A stretch of DNA of 15,222 bases from Desulfuromonadales bacterium (lineage in GTDB: Bacteria; Desulfobacterota; Desulfuromonadia; Geobacterales; Pseudopelobacteraceae), in the NCBI GenBank assembly GCA_015688915.1, contig JAATGX010000003.1, positions 1 to 15,222 of the forward strand, read 5' to 3'. Position numbers and translations under genes: made by a program. A model generated the notes under the pieces. It saw nothing but the letters and a program-made list of their open reading frames with translations, searched no databases and had not been told where the DNA came from. This document shows, piece by piece, positions 13,001 to 15,222 of the stretch. Position 1 is the first letter of the stretch, and each line of letters begins with the position of its first letter.

Positions 13001-13119
13001 GTTTCCGGTTGCGCCCTGTTTTCTCCGTTCCCCGAGTTTTCACCCCTCAATGTAGTGAAGGGGCGAAGAACTCAGGGAACATAAAGGAGAAAACAGCACA
13101 TGCACGCGCAACCGAAAAC
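13001..13119. repeat. 119-bp imperfect hairpin spanning the RadC-like gene start
   Basis: From the outside in: GTTTCCGGTTGCGC (13001-13014) with GCGCAACCGAAAAC (13106-13119), one mismatch; CTGTTTTCTCC (13016-13026) with GGAGAAAACAG (13086-13096), perfect; GTTCCCCGAGTT (13027-13038) with AACTCAGGGAAC (13069-13080), one mismatch; TTCACCCC (13039-13046) with GGGGCGAA (13060-13067), one mismatch. About 41 base pairs form one long interrupted stem, with bulges mostly on the right arm. A ribosome site AAAGGAG (13083-13089) and an ATG (13100) lie within it. Confidence 0.85.
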
Positions 13120-13633
13120 AGAATCCATCAGCCACCAGGGCTCAGAATCTAGGGATCATAGGAGTGATCAACACATGACACAAACATCATTCGCACAGGT
13201 AGACGTAGTTTCCATTCAAATGGTCCGTGATCGCCAACTCCTGTACAACGGGAATCGGGTCACGGCACCCGCACAAGCATCTGAAGCATTCAAAACCCTT
13301 GTTGGTGATGCCGACCGGGAATATTTCATGGCTTTCATGCTCGATAACCGGAACCGGATTACCAGGATGCATATTGTCTCTCAGGGTAGCCTGAATCAGT
13401 CAATCGTTCATCCTCGCGAGACTTTCAAGGTTGCCGTTCTCTCCAATGCCGCCTCCATCATCCTGGCGCACAACCACCCCAGCGGTGACCTGACCCCCAG
13501 CCCGGAAGATTTGGCCGTCACTCGCCGACTCAAGGAAGCAAGCGACATTATGGGAATCCGTATCCTTGACCACATCATCACAAATACGGAAACCGGAGCG
13601 TTCATGTCTTTCGTTGAACGAGGTCTTCTCTAA
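13100..13633 (+). CDS. radC: RadC-like JAB/MPN-domain protein
   Basis: Up to 177 residues. Two starts are possible: ATG 13100 with AAAGGAG, inside the large hairpin, or ATG 13175 with AGGAG (13160-13164), giving 152 residues that match the usual domain start (MTQTSFAQVDVVSIQ). The conserved core is clear: EYFMAFMLDNRNRITRMHIV, SQGSLNQSIVHPRE, and the metal-site region LAHNHPSGDLTPSPEDLAVT with His124, His126 and Asp137, ending in LDHIITN. Plasmid and element RadC-like proteins are common; despite the name, a repair role has not been firmly shown. The extra N-terminal 25 residues are Ser/His-rich and look non-structural. The hairpin could control translation of the longer form. Confidence 0.88.
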   Translation: MHAQPKTESISHQGSESRDHRSDQHMTQTSFAQVDVVSIQMVRDRQLLYNGNRVTAPAQASEAFKTLVGDADREYFMAFMLDNRNRITRMHIVSQGSLNQSIVHPRETFKVAVLSNAASIILAHNHPSGDLTPSPEDLAVTRRLKEASDIMGIRILDHIITNTETGAFMSFVERGLL

Positions 13634-13682
13634 TACACTTTCGCCGAGCCGGGCGGCCAAACCCGGCAGAAAGGGCGATATA

Positions 13683-14474
13683 ATGACATTTACAACTGAT
13701 ATTGCAAAACGCGAGACGCTGGCGGCTATGATCGGCGCCTATAAGCAGGCTGTTATCGAGGTCAGGGACGCTTACTCCATCCTGGAATCCGCACAGAAAA
13801 GGCTCCGGGCCGTTTTCCTGGATGCCCCTGGTTATAAATTCGACTGCAACAGGCGCGACCTGTCGGATGTGGGGGAAAAGGCCAGTGACCAGATAACCGC
13901 CACCATCAAAAGGGACGCCTGGTCGATCATTGTCGAGAGGATGGAGGTGCGGCGTTTGCTGTCCATCAAGAGGCGGGAAGAGTTGGATAAGCAGATCGAG
14001 CGAGGAGAGTTGCCGGAATTGACGGAAGACAACGTCATGGCTCTGTTTGAGCAGTCGGCCGCCAATGTCAATACGTACCTGGAAGAGGCCGTCAAGGAAG
14101 TGTTTGAATGGTTGCGGCCACGTCGGAGCCAGTACAAGACTAACACCGAGTTTGAGATCGGCAAAAAGGTAATCCTGGGTTGGACTGTGGAAACGGCGTG
14201 GCATGGCAGGTACCGTCCTAATTACCACCGGGAAAAAGAACTGACAGCCCTTGATAACGTGTTCCACATGCTCGACGGAAAAGGGCCGATAAAGACCTAT
14301 CACGGCCCGCTTTACGACGCGATCACTGCGAGCGAAGACGGCACCGGCGTAACGGAGTATTTCAAATTCAGGTGTTGTCGAAACGGAAATCTTCACTTGG
14401 AATTTTTGCGGCCGGCATTGGCTGCAAAACTCAATGCCGTAGCAGGTGGAAATAGATTGCGAAAGGATATTTGA
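13683..14474 (+). CDS. DUF4942 domain protein
   Basis: 263 residues from ATG 13683 (AGAAAGGGCGATATA upstream); an earlier in-frame ATG at 13566 lies inside the RadC-like gene and is not likely. The C-terminal half carries the features I associate with DUF4942: YKTNTEFEIGKKVILGWTVE, then LDNVFHMLDGKG, GPLYDAI, and YFKFRCCRNGNLHLEFLRPA ending in LNAVAGG. The N-terminal half is mostly helical (AYKQAVIEVRDAYSILESAQ). DUF4942 proteins occur on plasmids and phage-like elements next to RadC-like genes; some related proteins carry methyltransferase-like domains, but none is visible here. Function unknown. The gap to the RadC-like gene is 49 bp, so they are probably co-transcribed. Confidence 0.8.
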   Translation: MTFTTDIAKRETLAAMIGAYKQAVIEVRDAYSILESAQKRLRAVFLDAPGYKFDCNRRDLSDVGEKASDQITATIKRDAWSIIVERMEVRRLLSIKRREELDKQIERGELPELTEDNVMALFEQSAANVNTYLEEAVKEVFEWLRPRRSQYKTNTEFEIGKKVILGWTVETAWHGRYRPNYHREKELTALDNVFHMLDGKGPIKTYHGPLYDAITASEDGTGVTEYFKFRCCRNGNLHLEFLRPALAAKLNAVAGGNRLRKDI

Positions 14475-14538
14475 TGACTTGCATTGTGGTGGAGCTTTTT
14501 TTGAGCCCCCTACATTGCTTATTAAATGCATTTTACGC

Positions 14539-14567
14539 TTGACGTATAACGGATGATTTGTTAAATT
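14539..14567 (+). promoter_or_regulatory. higBA promoter
   Basis: TTGACG (14539-14544) and TAAATT (14562-14567) are 17 bases apart. TATAAC (14545) and GTTAAATTATA (14560) around the -10 form a partial inverted repeat, a plausible HigA operator. Transcription would begin about where the higB ATG lies, and no ribosome site precedes that ATG, so the message may be leaderless. Confidence 0.6.
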
Positions 14568-14573
14568 ATAAAC

Positions 14574-14852
14574 ATGATTCGTTCATTCGCATGCAAGCAT
14601 ACCGAAAAACTATACCACGGCGGACGGATAGCGCGTTTTCAAGCTTTTGCCCAACAGGCAGAAAAGAGGTTGCAAATCCTCGATAACGCTACTTGCATTG
14701 AAGACTTGATGAACCTCCCCAGCAACCACTTCGAGGCGCTGAGTGGAGATCGGAAGGGCCAGCAGAGCATTCGAATCAATCAGCAATGGCGAATCTGCTT
14801 TGAATGGCGGGAGGATGGCCCCTACCATGTTGAGATAGTTGATTACCATTGA
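14574..14852 (+). CDS. higB: HigB-type RNase toxin (RelE/ParE fold)
   Basis: A 92-residue protein with the HigB signature: start MIRSF, middle LMNLPSNHFEALSGDRKGQQ, then SIRINQQWRICFEW and the ending VEIVDYH. Members of this family cut mRNA on the ribosome; the basic patch around GDRKG and the Arg in WRICF are the expected substrate-contacting and catalytic region. Length is normal and there is no frame damage, so it should be active. It comes before the antitoxin gene, the typical higBA order. There is no Shine-Dalgarno sequence, which could keep toxin synthesis low. As a plasmid-borne pair it would stabilise inheritance. Confidence 0.92.
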   Translation: MIRSFACKHTEKLYHGGRIARFQAFAQQAEKRLQILDNATCIEDLMNLPSNHFEALSGDRKGQQSIRINQQWRICFEWREDGPYHVEIVDYH

Positions 14853-14865
14853 AAGGAACAGACCC

Positions 14866-15162
14866 ATGAACGCCATGCGCCCCATACATCCTGGTGAAAT
14901 TCTAAAGGATGAACTCACCGAGATCTGCATGAGTGCCAATGCCTTTGCCATTGCTCTGAGGGTCCCTGCCAACCGGATTTCGGCTATCCTGAATGGCGAC
15001 CGCTCCATCACCGCCGACACCGCGCTTCGGCTCTCCCGTTTTTTCGGAACGACGCCGGAATTTTGGCTGAATCTCCAAACCGCATACGATCTCAAAGTTG
15101 CGAAACAGGCGGTTGGCGATAAGATTGATCTCGACATTATCCCGATGAAAAAGGCGGCATGA
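14866..15162 (+). CDS. higA: HigA-type antitoxin with HTH domain
   Basis: 98 residues from ATG 14866, chosen because GAAAGGAA (14851-14858) precedes it and the product then starts MNAMRPIHPGEILKDEL, the usual HigA beginning; a longer frame from 14839 overlaps higB. The XRE-type HTH spans about residues 20-65, with ANAFAIALRVPANRISAILN followed by DRSITADTALRLSRFFGTTP, then EFWLNLQTAYDL. HigA binds and neutralises HigB and represses the shared promoter. It lies 13 bp after higB and is likely translationally coupled to it. Confidence 0.93.
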   Translation: MNAMRPIHPGEILKDELTEICMSANAFAIALRVPANRISAILNGDRSITADTALRLSRFFGTTPEFWLNLQTAYDLKVAKQAVGDKIDLDIIPMKKAA

Positions 15163-15222
15163 TCGTGCAACTCGATACATTCCTCATGGAGTTAAATAAA
15201 GTCGTTCAGGAGTGGGAATCCG
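15159..15222 (+). CDS. possible start of a further gene, cut by the window end
   Basis: ATG 15159 overlaps the higA stop as ATGA and AAAGGCGG lies just upstream, so coupled translation is possible. The 21 visible codons read MIVQLDTFLMELNKVVQEWE and remain open to the edge. Too short to name. Confidence 0.3.
   Translation, partial: MIVQLDTFLMELNKVVQEWES

Noticed and set aside
13602..14531. 309-codon minus-strand open frame
   Set aside because: Antisense of the recognisable DUF4942 gene.

Overview
The window reads as part of a conjugative plasmid or integrative conjugative element. All supported genes lie on the + strand. The set is a MOBF-type TraI relaxase/helicase (5' end outside the window), a ribbon-helix-helix relaxosome-type protein, a TraD/VirD4-type coupling protein, a DUF1173 protein, an IHF-alpha-like protein, a RadC-like JAB protein, a DUF4942 protein and a HigBA toxin-antitoxin pair. 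A protein joining type II secretion ATPase N-terminal-like repeats to a CheX-like domain, together with moderate-to-high GC, suggests a Desulfuromonadia host such as Geobacter or Pelobacter. That assignment is an inference from gene style, not from a search.

Layout: 2-3229 TraI; 3244-3723 two small genes; 3724-5140 about 1.4 kb without a credible gene, packed with imperfect palindromes and two families of near-identical repeats; within its right end, a sequence very like the F-plasmid nic region (about 5008-5036, bottom strand), then iterated GGTGWTAC boxes that run up to the RHH gene; 5162-7484 RHH gene and coupling protein; 7547-9616 DUF1173 and the CheX-like fusion; 9685-10374 an HTH regulator and small membrane proteins behind a promoter with a palindrome in its spacer; 10636-12119 two accessory genes running into a decayed, 5'-truncated hydrolase; 12157-12435 IHF-like; 12436-13000 non-coding with degenerate repeats; 13001-13119 a large imperfect hairpin at the start of the RadC-like gene; 13683-15162 DUF4942 and HigBA, with a possible further gene running off the end.

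The most interesting reading is the combined one. If the F-like nic is real, the strand that would enter the recipient first is the bottom strand heading towards lower coordinates, so the palindrome array (4967 down to 3634) would be the first DNA to arrive, single-stranded. Two copies of one array element differ by five compensatory base-pair changes, which is direct evidence that folding of this region is under selection. Order on the other side of nic (short inverted repeat, accessory-protein boxes, RHH gene, coupling protein) matches the F/R388 plan, while the relaxase gene sits unusually on the leading side.
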